Assembly (NCBI RefSeq): GCF_026262505.1
Contig: NC_067207.1
Coordinates: 310,001 to 374,000, forward strand
DNA length: 64,000 nucleotides
Source of the DNA: Trichomonas vaginalis G3
Lineage: Eukaryota > Parabasalia > Trichomonadida > Trichomonadidae
Direction: 5' to 3'
In this document: one piece after another, positions 21,873-35,091 of the stretch
Layout of the letters: each line of letters begins with the position of its first letter
How positions within the stretch are numbered: the first letter of the stretch is position 1
The notes under the pieces: model-generated
The model's input: the letters and a program-made list of their open reading frames with translations, nothing else
Database searches by the model: none
Told to the model about the DNA's origin: nothing
Position numbers and translations under genes: made by a program

Positions 21873-22257
21873 TTATTTCTATTTCTATATTGTTTTTTTT
21901 TATTTGTTATTTTATAAATTGTTTGATTTACTTTATTTAATATTAAGAATTCATTTGAAGTTAAAAAAATTTCATACACTCTCAAAACTAATAAACGCCT
22001 ATTTTTAAATCCTGCAAATCCAGATACAATGAAATTTCTATGCATTTATTGCTTGCGATGTTATTTTTCTTAATTAGTATTTCACAATATCCAATTAGAA
22101 ATGTATTGCTTCCTTTTGGTTTGTTTTCTCCTCATTTAAAAATTGAAAAATTAAAAGCAAAGTTTTTATAAAAAAGAAAAGATTTAACAGCTTAAATAAT
22201 TTGTTTTGCCGTTGAACAGAATAACGACTTTTGTCGACATAATACTGCCATTTATAT

Positions 22258-23295
22258 CTATACTTTGCGTGAAAATAATCCTGCAGTTGCAGTTTTTGCA
22301 AACTTTGAAAGAAAAATCGATTTAAGGGAGATTATTCTATGAGAAACTATTGAGCAGTTTTCATTAAATATATGAGTAAACGTATTAAAATCGTAACCTT
22401 CTTTTATATTCTTAAATATAACAGTTCCTGATCCTGTGGTTGAATTAGAGTCAACATATGAATCTGAAATAGTCGAATTATAACCATCTATATCTTGCCC
22501 AAACATGTATTTTGCAGTGTTATTTAAAAATATGCAGTGATCTAAATTAGTTTTGGATATACAATAAAATAGAACTTGGTTTTTATCTGCTCCACATTTA
22601 TTTCCAATAATATTACAATACGAAACTGTATGAGTTAATGAATAATCTGAAGAGGAAAATAAAAGCGAAAAACTTTCAATTTGAGCGTTTTCTCTAAATG
22701 TTGAAAAATTATATGTACCCGAATTTCCTAAAAGTCCAATAGTTATTGATGAATACATTTGTTGTTTGTGATGTTGTTATTATCAAAACATATATCGCCA
22801 AAAGAAATACCAAATGTGTAACTTCCTTTTTCTTCATTTTCTCCACATTTAAGAACAGAAACTTCAATTGCATAGTTTTTATTAGAAAGGTATTGCTTAG
22901 CAGCTTGAGCAAATGCCATAGCTTGCTCTGCTATTGACGCATAATAACATGTTCGATGTTGGACGAACTCTCCATCTGCTTGGCAGTTATAATAAACAGA
23001 CCCTCCACCATATTCTGTGGTGGAACTACAATTGGTAAATACTGTTTCTTCAAGTAATGTACACACTTTATTAGTTCTTTGAATGCAAATTGCGCCAGTT
23101 TCTTTGCATTCTTTATAGAAACAAAGTAAAACATAATAATTATTGATACTGCTATTATCAAATAATACGGTCCCATTTTGTATATAGTCACATTTATCTT
23201 TACTACCAAAATATTGATCCCAGCTGGACTTTTTTGCATTTTTCAAATTTAATATGTGCATTTAAATATGCCGAAGATTGATTAGGTTTAATCAT
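22258..23295 (-). pseudogene. Surface-protein A, frame-broken (L4)
   Basis: Same breaks as L1. Confidence 0.52.
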
Positions 23296-24064
23296 CTAGT
23301 AATGAATATTATTCTTCTCTTTGTTCTGTATCATAAAGTTCATCACTGCAAGATTTGTCTGTATTTTGTCGCATAATAAAGTCGTAAAAATATTTTTACG
23401 GGTGTGAACTATCCAAAGAAAAAGAATTTCCAATTTAAACTGTGACATCGCTAATGATCGAAAAATTAACAATTTTAATAAGGATCTAATTTGTAGAAAT
23501 AACAACAAGAACCTCCAAAATCCAAAATACAAAGGGACGAACTTTAAATTGAATGGTCAATTTAAAGCAAGTATTCAATTTTTTGGTCAATTTAAAGCAA
23601 TGAATGAGAAAAACTTTGAGCTTAGGGCTAATGAAGGTTTTTACAACGTAGATAGATAGACAAATGTATATGTCATCATTCCTATGAGTATGGTAGATTT
23701 CTATAAAAAGTGAGTGCAATATCACATTGCATTTCGAAACATGAGAGAAATAAGCATATATATACGTTATTACATATATATCTATATGCTATTCTATATT
23801 ATTACAATGTTAAAATAAGAAAAGCTCTAAGAGTCTCATTTGAAATATAATCTATGTTATTTTTATATAACAATTATCAATGAGAATGTAAATTATATTT
23901 GATTAGACGATAAATGATGAATAGACTTAATTATTTATGATTAGACATGTGTGAATAGAAAAATTTGTTAACATTTATGAAGATAATGTGTTTTGATTGA
24001 GATTACATTTGTGCTTAGTGGGATATTGCTATTATATTGCATTTATATGTGTAAATTAGGAAAA

Positions 24065-24286
24065 CTCGCACTTTTTCACTTGAATGTGATTCATTGAATT
24101 TTAATTCAAGAAAGGAGTTTACAAATGCAGAGTATTGTTCCTTTACCCTGCATTTGTAAACTCCTTTCTCGAATAGCTTGCACTTTTTCACTTGAATGTG
24201 ATTCATTGAATTTCAATTCAAGAAAGGAGTTTACAAATGCAGAGTATTGTTCCTTTACCCTGCATTTGTAAACTCCTTTCTTGAAT
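24065..24286. repeat. Hairpin minisatellite, two copies (L4)
   Basis: Two intact hairpins. Confidence 0.95.
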
Positions 24287-24583
24287 ATCTTCATTTCTTT
24301 TAATTATAAAGATCACATTCTGTATAAAACTCCTCAAATATCCTCAATTTCCCATTACAATAATAAATAACCATTTTCTATATTTCTTAAATTTCTCTAA
24401 TCCTTAATTTTCTTATCAAATTTGTTATTTTTTCAATAATTTTTAAAATTTTCTAATATTTTTTGGAAATTTTTATTTAATTTTGTGAGAAATTTATTCA
24501 ATTCTTATTATATAATAATATTATTCAAAAATATTGTTGTAATTTTTCAGTGATTACGATAATTTTTAATTCAATTTTTAATC

Positions 24584-25970
24584 GAATGTTTTGATGGGAC
24601 GAGCTTACTGAGCATTGGCTCATCCCATCAAAACATTCCATTCAAAACTCTGGCCTTCATCGAGGCCAGAGCTCACAATTCATCTCCTCAGAGCCAAGTT
24701 CCTCGACGGTCGTCCTCATTAGGCACGATCCGAGAGGAACTTGGCTCTTCATTAAAATCACAAGCTCTGGCCATTGCTAAGGCCAGAGCTTCGCAAACCA
24801 TCCTCGGGGCCGGTTTCCTCAAAGACCGCCCTGATTCAGGGCGGCCGGAGAGGAATCCAGCTCCGAGAGAGTGCCCATACGAAGCTCTGGCCTTAGCAGT
24901 GGCCAGGGCTTTCAAAAACAATCCTCAGGGCCGAGTTTTGCGATGATCGTCGATCATGTCGACAGTCTCGCAAGAACTCGGCCCTGAAAGACATACAGAT
25001 ACATGCTCTGGCCCCAGCAAAGACCAGGGCTTCGTTTTAAATACCCAGGGCCGGCTTTCTCAAATGCAGCCCTTATCCCGGGCGGCAGGAGCGGAATCCG
25101 GCCTTGGGATACTTACCAAACGAAGCTCTGACCCTAGCAAAGGCCAGAGCCTACAAATGCAATCCTCAGGGCCGATTTTGAGGGAGATCGTCCACATCAT
25201 TGACGATCTCCTCTCATTTCGGCCCTGAAAGAAAGAAATACACAGGCCCTGACCATAGCAAAGGCCAGGGCTTCGCTTTAAATCCATAGGGCCGGCTTTC
25301 TCAAATGCCGCCCTTATCCCAGGCGGCAGGAGCGAAAACCGGCCATGGGAATCCTACAATACCAAGCCCTGGCTCCTACTGAGGCCAGAGCCTGCAAAAT
25401 TCATCCTCAGGGCCGAGTTTTGCGATGATCATCCACATGATAGACATTCTCGCAGAAACTCGGCCCTGAAAGACGTAATATCACAGTCTCTGGCCTCAGT
25501 AGAGGCCAGAGCCTCGCTTACATTACTCAGGGCCGGCTTTCTCAAATGCCGTCCTGATCTATGGCGGCAGGAGAGAAATCCGGCCCTGGGAAGCATGAAA
25601 TACGAAGATCTGGCCTTATAAGAGGCCAGAATCTGCAAATACTCCCTTCTCTACAGATTATGATCCAATGTAACACAGAAAGCCTAGAAGGAAGCCCTTT
25701 CTCAAGGTTAAGACTTCCTTCCTGGCTTTCTGATACTGGATGGAGTGGAGTTTGGCTTCCATTGCAACTCCTTCCAGGAAGATCAAATGATTACACAAAA
25801 GTCATGGCAATTGTATTCTAACACTATAAATACAATTGCCATGGCCTACAATTGCGAGTGCCTGCTGCTTCAGCAGAGATTTGCAGCAGACACTCGCAAT
25901 GTTAACCAAAATTCGTCTGAAAGTTAGAAGATGGGCTTTTTCTCAAGGTCAAAGTCCATTTCCTAACCTT
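24584..25970. repeat. Hairpin array (L4)
   Basis: Complete; subtype base A as in L2. Confidence 0.9.
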
Positions 25971-26830
25971 CTTATATTTATTTATTAAAATAACCATTTT
26001 GACAGATTATTATTTTTTATCCCGGCATCATCAGCTTGTCATTCTAAGCTTATCATTTTCAGCTTATACTTATAAATTCTAAAACAGTGATTATTGAATT
26101 CACGGAATAGAACACCACATTAAGAAATATTATTTACTAACTTTTTCAATAATTAAAAAATATCAATGATACTTAAGTGTCATCACATACAACACATTCT
26201 TATGATCATCATAATATATATTATAGAATATTGCATAATAATCCAAATTCAATTTCAATATTAAAGTGTACTATCCATTATCTCTTAACATCATAACATA
26301 CTCAACGAGTACTGATCATATGCTATTGATCAAGCCTTTAAAACAAACTACATATAAGATTGCTTTAAATTGACCAAAAAATTGAATACTTGCTTTAAAT
26401 TGACCGTTCAATTTAAAGTTCGTCCCAAAATACAAACTTCTCCAAAATGAAAAACTATACACTATTTTTTACATTTATCTATTTAAAATGTCAGTTTATT
26501 ACTTGACAAAACACAATATTTGGTAAATTTTTAAATTTGGTCAAAGCACCCAATGAGCTCATTTCGATTTTCTCCAAGGAGAAGAGGAGAAACTAATCAA
26601 TTTTGAATATGTGGGGAAGACAGACTAATTCAATTTCTCCATGAAGATTGAGAAATGGAAAAGCTTTGGAGACGGATATTGCATTCTCTTAAAAATGTAT
26701 AGGGTATTCTTATTGACTTGCAATTTAATTGTTCACTGACAAAAATTTTCTTTTTATTTAAGTATCTGAATCAAATGCAAACATATCATTAAAAATATCT
26801 TAAGATATTAATTAATGATGGCGTATTTTT

Positions 26831-27079
26831 TTACTTTTTTGATGGAACTAATCCTGCAGAAGCAGTTTTTACAAATGTAGAAAGATATGAAAAATTATAA
26901 GTGATAATTTTTCCAGAATTTATTGAACAATTTTCATTAAATAAATGATTAAAAGTGTTAAAAAATGAGTTTATTGTTAGATTATTAAATATAACAAGTC
27001 CATTTGTTGAATTTGAATCAACATATGAATCTGAGATAGTCAAAGTGTAGCCTTCCCCTTTGTTCTGATTTTTGTTCAT
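26831..27079 (-). pseudogene. Surface-protein B 3' remnant (L5)
   Basis: Same sequence as in L1. Confidence 0.5.
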
Positions 27080-27093
27080 TTTTTAACATTATT

Positions 27094-28191
27094 ATGGCAA
27101 AAATATTTTACGGGCGTGACATTGTCCCAATTAAATTGTGTATCATTCAAATAATAATATTTTCAATAGGTTTGCTAAATTTTTTCCATATTTTTCTTAT
27201 ATTCATGAAAGTGTTGATGAGTTCGAATATATTGAATCAATTGCATTCAACATATAACTTATTTTATCAAAAGCAGATTCATGACAGAATTTATTCATTA
27301 GATCTATTAAAAGAGAAGATTGTTCTTATTGAAGGCCGTCTTAAATCAGAATCAGCAACATACACACAGAAATGCCATGAAGTCGACGAATTGAAGAAAA
27401 CATTGTTGTCCGAAGTTGAAAAACAGAAGAAATTGATGGACAAATCGAAACATTCCGTTTATTTACGAACGGAATGTCGAAATCTTGAGAAAGGAATCCT
27501 TTTCCAACAAGGTCGTGTTCGTGCTCTTGAAGATGAACTTGAAACGCCGATGAATATCCACAGATGGCGTTTCTTAGAAGCATCGAATCCAGAACTTCTT
27601 AATCTCCTCAAGATGACACAAGAACTCCGAAACAAACTTATGGAACGTCTTTATCGAATCGACAAACTTAAAGTTCTTCGTGAAGAACGTCGTAAACTTC
27701 TTGTTCGCGAACAAAGGAAAGTTGGAAGTCAAACGAAAGATGACGGTGATGAAGAAATTAGAATTCTTGAAGAACAGCTCGAAATGAAGACGAAACAACT
27801 TCAAGAGATCGAAACAGAGCTGTTTGATCGCTCAAGTAACATCGATGAACTTAAGAAGAGTGTTGAAGAAGTTCGTGGTGAACTCAATTACACTAAATCA
27901 TCATATTTCATGGAGAAGAAGAAAGTCCACGAGATGAGGTCATCAACACAGTCAAAAACAGAAGAAATAGCAGGAAACACAGCCAAGTTCATTGGCGGTG
28001 GATTCCCAGTCAGTTCAGTTCCTTCAACAGCACAATCTATCTCTGCAATCGAAGGGAACAAGATAAACAAAGCAATCGTAATTCCGAAAGTAACAAATTC
28101 TCGTCCTTCGAAAGTTTTACCTAAAGGATGGAATCCATCACGACAAGCACTCAAACCTTTCTTACCAACTGTCTCCGAACTTCGTGCTTAA
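27094..28191 (+). CDS. CFAP58: CFAP58 C-terminal fragment (L5)
   Basis: 365 residues, same translation as L1. Confidence 0.72.
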   Translation: MAKIFYGRDIVPIKLCIIQIIIFSIGLLNFFHIFLIFMKVLMSSNILNQLHSTYNLFYQKQIHDRIYSLDLLKEKIVLIEGRLKSESATYTQKCHEVDELKKTLLSEVEKQKKLMDKSKHSVYLRTECRNLEKGILFQQGRVRALEDELETPMNIHRWRFLEASNPELLNLLKMTQELRNKLMERLYRIDKLKVLREERRKLLVREQRKVGSQTKDDGDEEIRILEEQLEMKTKQLQEIETELFDRSSNIDELKKSVEEVRGELNYTKSSYFMEKKKVHEMRSSTQSKTEEIAGNTAKFIGGGFPVSSVPSTAQSISAIEGNKINKAIVIPKVTNSRPSKVLPKGWNPSRQALKPFLPTVSELRA

Positions 28192-28576
28192 TTATTTCTA
28201 TTTCTATATTGTTTTTTTTTATTTGTTATTTTATAAATTGTTTGATTTACTTTATTTAATATTAAGAATTCATTTGAAGTTAAAAAAATTTCATACACTC
28301 TCAAAACTAATAAACGCCTATTTTTAAATCCTGCAAATCCAGATACAATGAAATTTCTATGCATTTATTGCTTGCGATGTTATTTTTCTTAATTAGTATT
28401 TCACAATATCCAATTAGAAATGTATTGCTTCCTTTTGGTTTGTTTTCTCCTCATTTAAAAATTGAAAAATTAAAAGCAAAGTTTTTATAAAAAAGAAAAG
28501 ATTTAACAGCTTAAATAATTTGTTTTGCCGTTGAACAGAATAACGACTTTTGTCGACATAATACTGCCATTTATAT

Positions 28577-29617
28577 CTATACTTTGCGTGAAAATAATCC
28601 TGCAGTTGCAGTTTTTGCAAACTTTGAAAGAAAAATCGATTTAAGGGAGATTATTCTATGAGAAACTATTGAGCAGTTTTCATTAAATATATGAGTAAAC
28701 GTATTAAAATCGTAACCTTCTTTTATATTCTTAAATATAACAGTTCCTGATCCTGTGGTTGAATTAGAGTCAACATATGAATCTGAAATAGTCGAATTAT
28801 AACCATCTATATCTTGCCCAAACATGTATTTTGCAGTGTTATTTAAAAATATGCAGTGATCTAAATTAGTTTTGGATATACAATAAAATAGAACTTGGTT
28901 TTTATCTGCTCCACATTTATTTCCAATAATATTACAATACGAAACTGTATGAGTTAATGAATAATCTGAAGAGGAAAATAAAAGCGAAAAACTTTCAATT
29001 TGAGCGTTTTCTCTAAATGTTGAAAAATTATATGTACCCGAATTTCCTAAAAGTCCAATAGTTATTGATGAATACATTTGTTGTTTGTGATGTTGTTATT
29101 ATCAAAACATATATCGCCAAAAGAAATACCAAATGTGTAACTTCCTTTTTCTTCATTTTCTCCACATTTAAGAACAGAAACTTCAATTGCATAGTTTTTA
29201 TTAGAAAGGTATTGCTTAGCAGCTTGAGCAAATGCCATAGCTTGCTCTGCTATTGACGCATAATAACATGTTCGATGTTGGACGAACTCTCCATCTGCTT
29301 GGCAGTTATAATAAACAGACCCTCCACCATATTCTGTGGTGGAACTACAATTGGTAAATACTGTTTCTTCAAGTAATGTACACACTTTATTAGTTCTTTG
29401 AATGCAAATTGCGCCAGTTTCTTTGCATTCTTTATAGAAACAAAGTAAAACATAATAATTATTGATACTGCTATTATCAAATAATAATACGGTCCCATTT
29501 TGTATATAGTCACATTTATCTTTACTACCAAAATATTGATCCCAGCTGGACTTTTTTGCATTTTTCAAATTTAATATGTGCATTTAAATATGCCGAAGAT
29601 TGATTAGGTTTAATCAT
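28577..29617 (-). pseudogene. Surface-protein A, frame-broken (L5)
   Basis: Same frame breaks, plus one extra leucine codon from the AAT gain. Confidence 0.52.
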
Positions 29618-30378
29618 CTAGTAATGAATATTATTCTTCTCTTTGTTCTGTATCATAAAGTTCATCACTGCAAGATTTGTCTGTATTTTGTCGCATAATA
29701 AAGTCGTAAAAATATTTTTACGGGTGTGAACTATCCAAAGAAAAAGAATTTCCAATTTAAACTGTGACATCGCTAATGATCGAAAAATTAACAATTTTAA
29801 TAAGGATCTAATTTGTAGAAATAACAACAAGAACCTCCAAAATCCAAAATACAAAGGGACGAACTTTAAATTGAATGGTCAATTTAAAGCAAGTATTCAA
29901 TTTTTTGGTCAATTTAAAGCAATGAATGAGAAAAACTTTGAGCTTAGGGCTAATGAAGGTTTTTACAACGTAGATAGATAGACAAATGTATATGTCATCA
30001 TTCCTATGAGTATGGTAGATTTCTATAAAAAGTGAGTGCAATATCACATTGCATTTCGAAACATGAGAGAAATAAGCATATATATACGTTATTACATATA
30101 TATCTATATGCTATTCTATATTATTACAATGTTAAAATAAGAAAAGCTCTAAGAGTCTCATTTGAAATATAATCTATGTTATTTTTATATAACAATTATC
30201 AATGAGAATGTAAATTATATTTGATTAGACGATAAATGATGAATAGACTTAATTATTTATGATTAGACATGTGTGAATAGAAAAATTTGTTAACATTTAT
30301 GAAGATAATGTGTTTTGATTGAGATTACATTTGTGCTTAGTGGATATTGCTATTATTGCATTTATATGTGTAAATTAG

Positions 30379-31028
30379 GTGCACTTTTCACTTGAATGTG
30401 ATTATTGAATTTTAATTAGAGTTTAAATGCAGAGTATTGTTCCTTTACTGCATTTGTAAATCTCGAATAGCTTGCACTTTTTCACTTGAATGTGATTCAT
30501 TGAATTTCAATTCAAGAAAGGAGTTTACAAATGCAGAGTATTGTTCCTTTACCCTGCATTTGTAAACTCCTTTCTCGAATAGCTTGCACTTTTTCACTTG
30601 AATGTGATTCATTGAATTTCAATTCAAGAAAGGAGTTTACAAATGCAGAGTATTGTTCCTTTACCCTGCATTTGTAAACTCCTTTCTCGAATAGCTTGCA
30701 CTTTTTCACTTGAATGTGATTCATTGAATTTCAATTCAAGAAAGGAGTTTACAAATGCAGAGTATTGTTCCTTTACCCTGCATTTGTAAACTCCTTTCTC
30801 GAATAGCTTGCACTTTTTCACTTGAATGTGATTCATTGAATTTCAATTCAAGAAAGGAGTTTACAAATGCAGAGTATTGTTCCTTTACCCTGCATTTGTA
30901 AACTCCTTTCTCGAATAGCTTGCACTTTTTCACTTGAATGTGATTCATTGAATTTCAATTCAAGAAAGGAGTTTACAAATGCAGAGTATTGTTCCTTTAC
31001 CCTGCATTTGTAAACTCCTTTCTTGAAT
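30379..31028. repeat. Hairpin minisatellite, six copies, first eroded (L5)
   Basis: The first copy (about 30379-30470) has lost many bases from both arms; the other five are intact. Confidence 0.95.
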
Positions 31029-31325
31029 ATCTTCATTTCTTTTAATTATAAAGATCACATTCTGTATAAAACTCCTCAAATATCCTCAATTTCCCATTAC
31101 AATAATAAATAACCATTTTCTATATTTCTTAAATTTCTCTAATCCTTAATTTTCTTATCAAATTTGTTATTTTTTCAATAATTTTTAAAATTTTCTAATA
31201 TTTTTTGGAAATTTTTATTTAATTTTGTGAGAAATTTATTCAATTCTTATTATATAATAATATTATTCAAAAATATTGTTGTAATTTTTCAATGATTACG
31301 ATAATTTTTAATTCAATTTTTAATC

Positions 31326-32571
31326 GAATGTTTTGATGGGACGAGCTTACTGAGCATTGGCTCATCCCATCAAAACATTCCATTCAAAACTCTGGCCTTC
31401 ATCGAGGCCAGAGCTCACAATTCATCTCCTCAGAGCCAAGTTCCTCGACGGTCGTCCTCATTAGGCACGATCCGAGAGGAACTTGGCTCTTCATTAAAAT
31501 CACAAGCTCTGGCCATTGCTAAGGCCAGAGCTTCGCAAACCATCCTCGGGGCCGGTTTCCTCAAAGACCGCCCTGATTCAGGGCGGCCGGAGAGGAATCC
31601 AGCTCCGAGAGAGTGCCCATACGAAGCTCTGGCCTTAGCAGTGGCCAGGGCTTTCAAAAACAATCCTCAGGGCCGAGTTTTGCGATGATCGTCGATCATG
31701 TCGACAGTCTCGCAAGAACTCGGCCCTGAAAGACATACAGATACATGCTCTGGCCCCAGCAAAGGCCAGGGCTTCGTTTTAAATACCCAGGGCCGGCTTT
31801 CTCAAATGCAGCCCTTATCCCGGGCGGCAGGAGCGGAATCCGGCCTTGGGATACTTACCAAACGAAGCTCTGACCCTAGCAAAGGCCAGAGCCTACAAAT
31901 GCAATCCTCAGGGCCGATTTTGAGGGAGATCGTCCACATCATTGACGATCTCCTCTCATTTCGGCCCTGAAAGAAAGAAATACACAGGCCCTGACCATAG
32001 CAAAGGCCAGGGCTTCGCTTTAAATCCATAGGGCCGGCTTTCTCAAATGCCGCCCTTATCCCAGGCGGCAGGAGCGAAAACCGGCCATGGGAATCCTACA
32101 ATACCAAGCCCTGGCTCCTACTGAGGCCAGAGCCTGCAAAATTCATCCTCAGGGCCGAGTTTTGCGATGATCATCCACATGATAGACATTCTCGCAAAAC
32201 TCGGCGCCCTGAAAAGACGTATAATCACAGTCTCTGGCCTCTAGTAGAGGCCAGAGCCTCGCTTACATTACTCAGGGCCGGCTTTCTCAATGCCGTCCTG
32301 AATCTATGGCGCAGGAGAGAAATCCGGCCCTGGGAAGCAATGAAATACGAAGATCTGGCCTTATAAGAGGCCAGAATCTGCAAATACTCCCTTCTCTACA
32401 GATTATGATCCAATGTAACACAGAAAGCCTAGAAGGAAGCCCCTTTCTCAAGGTTAAGACTTCCTTCCTGGCTTTCTGATACTGGATGGAGTGGAGTTTG
32501 GCTTCCATTGCAACTCCTTCCAGGAAGATCAAATGATTACAACAAAAGTCATGGCAATTGTATTCTAACAC
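31326..32571. repeat. Hairpin array, cut by gap (L5)
   Basis: Subtype base G near 31765 as in L1. Indels accumulate from about 32196 to the gap. Confidence 0.9.
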
Positions 32572-32671
32572 NNNNNNNNNNNNNNNNNNNNNNNNNNNNN
32601 NNNNNNNNNNNNNNNNNNNNNNNNNNNNNNNNNNNNNNNNNNNNNNNNNNNNNNNNNNNNNNNNNNNNNNN
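32572..32671. other. Assembly gap (100 N)
   Basis: Exactly 100 N, the usual placeholder for a gap of unknown size. Unit orientation flips across it. The unit is at about offset 6520 to its left and at offset 3197 (reverse complement) to its right, so no sequenced junction supports the inversion. Confidence 0.99.
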
Positions 32672-33345
32672 GCAGAGCAAGCTATGGCATTTGCTCAAGC
32701 TGCTAAGCAATACCTTTCTAATAAAAACTATGCAATTGAAGTTTCTGTTCTTAAATGTGGAGAAAATGAAGAAAAAGGAAGTTACACATTTGGTATTTCT
32801 TTTGGCGATATATGTTTTGATAATAACAACATCACAAACAACAAATGTATTCATCAATAACTATTGGACTTTTAGGAAATTCGGGTACATATAATTTTTC
32901 AACATTTAGAGAAAACGCTCAAATTGAAAGTTTTTCGCTTTTATTTTCCTCTTCAGATTATTCATTAACTCATACAGTTTCGTATTGTAATATTATTGGA
33001 AATAAATGTGGAGCAGATAAAAACCAAGTTCTATTTTATTGTATATCCAAAACTAATTTAGATCACTGCATATTTTTAAATAACACTGCAAAATACATGT
33101 TTGGGCAAGATATAGATGGTTATAATTCGACTATTTCAGATTCATATGTTGACTCTAATTCAACCACAGGATCAGGAACTGTTATATTTAAGAATATAAA
33201 AGAAGGTTACGATTTTAATACGTTTACTCATATATTTAATGAAAACTGCTCAATAGTTTCTCATAGAATAATCTCCCTTAAATCGATTTTTCTTTCAAAG
33301 TTTGCAAAAACTGCAACTGCAGGATTATTTTCACGCAAAGTATAG
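32672..33345 (+). pseudogene. Surface-protein A, cut by gap (R1)
   Basis: Only the part from AEQAMAFAQAAKQYL onward; the frame break near 32850 is the same as in L1. Confidence 0.52.
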
Positions 33346-33730
33346 ATATAAATGGCAGTATTATGTCGACAAAAGTCGTTATTCTGTTCAACGGCAAAAC
33401 AAATTATTTAAGCTGTTAAATCTTTTCTTTTTTATAAAAACTTTGCTTTTAATTTTTCAATTTTTAAATGAGGAGAAAACAAACCAAAAGGAAGCAATAC
33501 ATTTCTAATTGGATATTGTGAAATACTAATTAAGAAAAATAACATCGCAAGCAATAAATGCATAGAAATTTCATTGTATCTGGATTTGCAGGATTTAAAA
33601 ATAGGCGTTTATTAGTTTTGAGAGTGTATGAAATTTTTTTAACTTCAAATGAATTCTTAATATTAAATAAAGTAAATCAAACAATTTATAAAATAACAAA
33701 TAAAAAAAAACAATATAGAAATAGAAATAA

Positions 33731-34828
33731 TTAAGCACGAAGTTCGGAGACAGTTGGTAAGAAAGGTTTGAGTGCTTGTCGTGATGGATTCCATCCTTTA
33801 GGTAAAACTTTCGAAGGACGAGAATTTGTTACTTTCGGAATTACGATTGCTTTGTTTATCTTGTTCCCTTCGATTGCAGAGATAGATTGTGCTGTTGAAG
33901 GAACTGAACTGACTGGGAATCCACCGCCAATGAACTTGGCTGTGTTTCCTGCTATTTCTTCTGTTTTTGACTGTGTTGATGACCTCATCTCGTGGACTTT
34001 CTTCTTCTCCATGAAATATGATGATTTAGTGTAATTGAGTTCACCACGAACTTCTTCAACACTCTTCTTAAGTTCATCGATGTTACTTGAGCGATCAAAC
34101 AGCTCTGTTTCGATCTCTTGAAGTTGTTTCGTCTTCATTTCGAGCTGTTCTTCAAGAATTCTAATTTCTTCATCACCGTCATCTTTCGTTTGACTTCCAA
34201 CTTTCCTTTGTTCGCGAACAAGAAGTTTACGACGTTCTTCACGAAGAACTTTAAGTTTGTCGATTCGATAAAGACGTTCCATAAGTTTGTTTCGGAGTTC
34301 TTGTGTCATCTTGAGGAGATTAAGAAGTTCTGGATTCGATGCTTCTAAGAAACGCCATCTGTGGATATTCATCGGCGTTTCAAGTTCATCTTCAAGAGCA
34401 CGAACACGACCTTGTTGGAAAAGGATTCCTTTCTCAAGATTTCGACATTCCGTTCGTAAATAAACGGAATGTTTCGATTTGTCCATCAATTTCTTCTGTT
34501 TTTCAACTTCGGACAACAATGTTTTCTTCAATTCGTCGACTTCATGGCATTTCTGTGTGTATGTTGCTGATTCTGATTTAAGACGGCCTTCAATAAGAAC
34601 AATCTTCTCTTTTAATAGATCTAATGAATAAATTCTGTCATGAATCTGCTTTTGATAAAATAAGTTATATGTTGAATGCAATTGATTCAATATATTCGAA
34701 CTCATCAACACTTTCATGAATATAAGAAAAATATGGAAAAAATTTAGCAAACCTATTGAAAATATTATTATTTGAATGATACACAATTTAATTGGGACAA
34801 TGTCACGCCCGTAAAATATTTTTGCCAT
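33731..34828 (-). CDS. CFAP58: CFAP58 C-terminal fragment (R1)
   Basis: 365 residues, same translation as L1, on the minus strand. Confidence 0.72.
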   Translation of the reverse strand: MAKIFYGRDIVPIKLCIIQIIIFSIGLLNFFHIFLIFMKVLMSSNILNQLHSTYNLFYQKQIHDRIYSLDLLKEKIVLIEGRLKSESATYTQKCHEVDELKKTLLSEVEKQKKLMDKSKHSVYLRTECRNLEKGILFQQGRVRALEDELETPMNIHRWRFLEASNPELLNLLKMTQELRNKLMERLYRIDKLKVLREERRKLLVREQRKVGSQTKDDGDEEIRILEEQLEMKTKQLQEIETELFDRSSNIDELKKSVEEVRGELNYTKSSYFMEKKKVHEMRSSTQSKTEEIAGNTAKFIGGGFPVSSVPSTAQSISAIEGNKINKAIVIPKVTNSRPSKVLPKGWNPSRQALKPFLPTVSELRA

Positions 34829-34842
34829 AATAATGTTAAAAA

Positions 34843-35091
34843 ATGAACAAAAATCAGAACAAAGGGGAAGGCTACACTTTGACTATCTCAGATTCATATG
34901 TTGATTCAAATTCAACAAATGGACTTGTTATATTTAATAATCTAACAATAAACTCATTTTTTAACACTTTTAATCATTTATTTAATGAAAATTGTTCAAT
35001 AAATTCTGGAAAAATTATCACTTATAATTTTTCATATCTTTCTACATTTGTAAAAACTGCTTCTGCAGGATTAGTTCCATCAAAAAAGTAA
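34843..35091 (+). pseudogene. Surface-protein B 3' remnant (R1)
   Basis: Same sequence as in L1, inverted. Confidence 0.5.

Larger units (their letters stand above)
20040..23601. mobile_element. Inverted-repeat-bounded segment (L4)
   Basis: Same length and ends as L1. Confidence 0.5.
19735..26053 (+). repeat. Macrosatellite unit L4
   Basis: 6319 bp with a two-copy minisatellite. A small deletion near 25976 distinguishes it from its neighbours. Confidence 0.97.
26359..29923. mobile_element. Inverted-repeat-bounded segment (L5)
   Basis: Three bases longer than L1 because of an AAT gain near 29484. Confidence 0.5.
26054..32571 (+). repeat. Macrosatellite unit L5, cut by gap
   Basis: Runs into the 100-N gap inside the hairpin array. 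It has a private in-frame AAT insertion near 29484 and a minisatellite whose first copy is degraded. The last ~380 bases before the gap carry many single-base indels absent from other units. Confidence 0.95.

Noticed and set aside
32508-32894. ORFs spanning the N gap at 32572-32671 (and another at 43324-43575)
   Set aside because: They exist only because N runs contain no stops; the sides come from unrelated parts of the unit.
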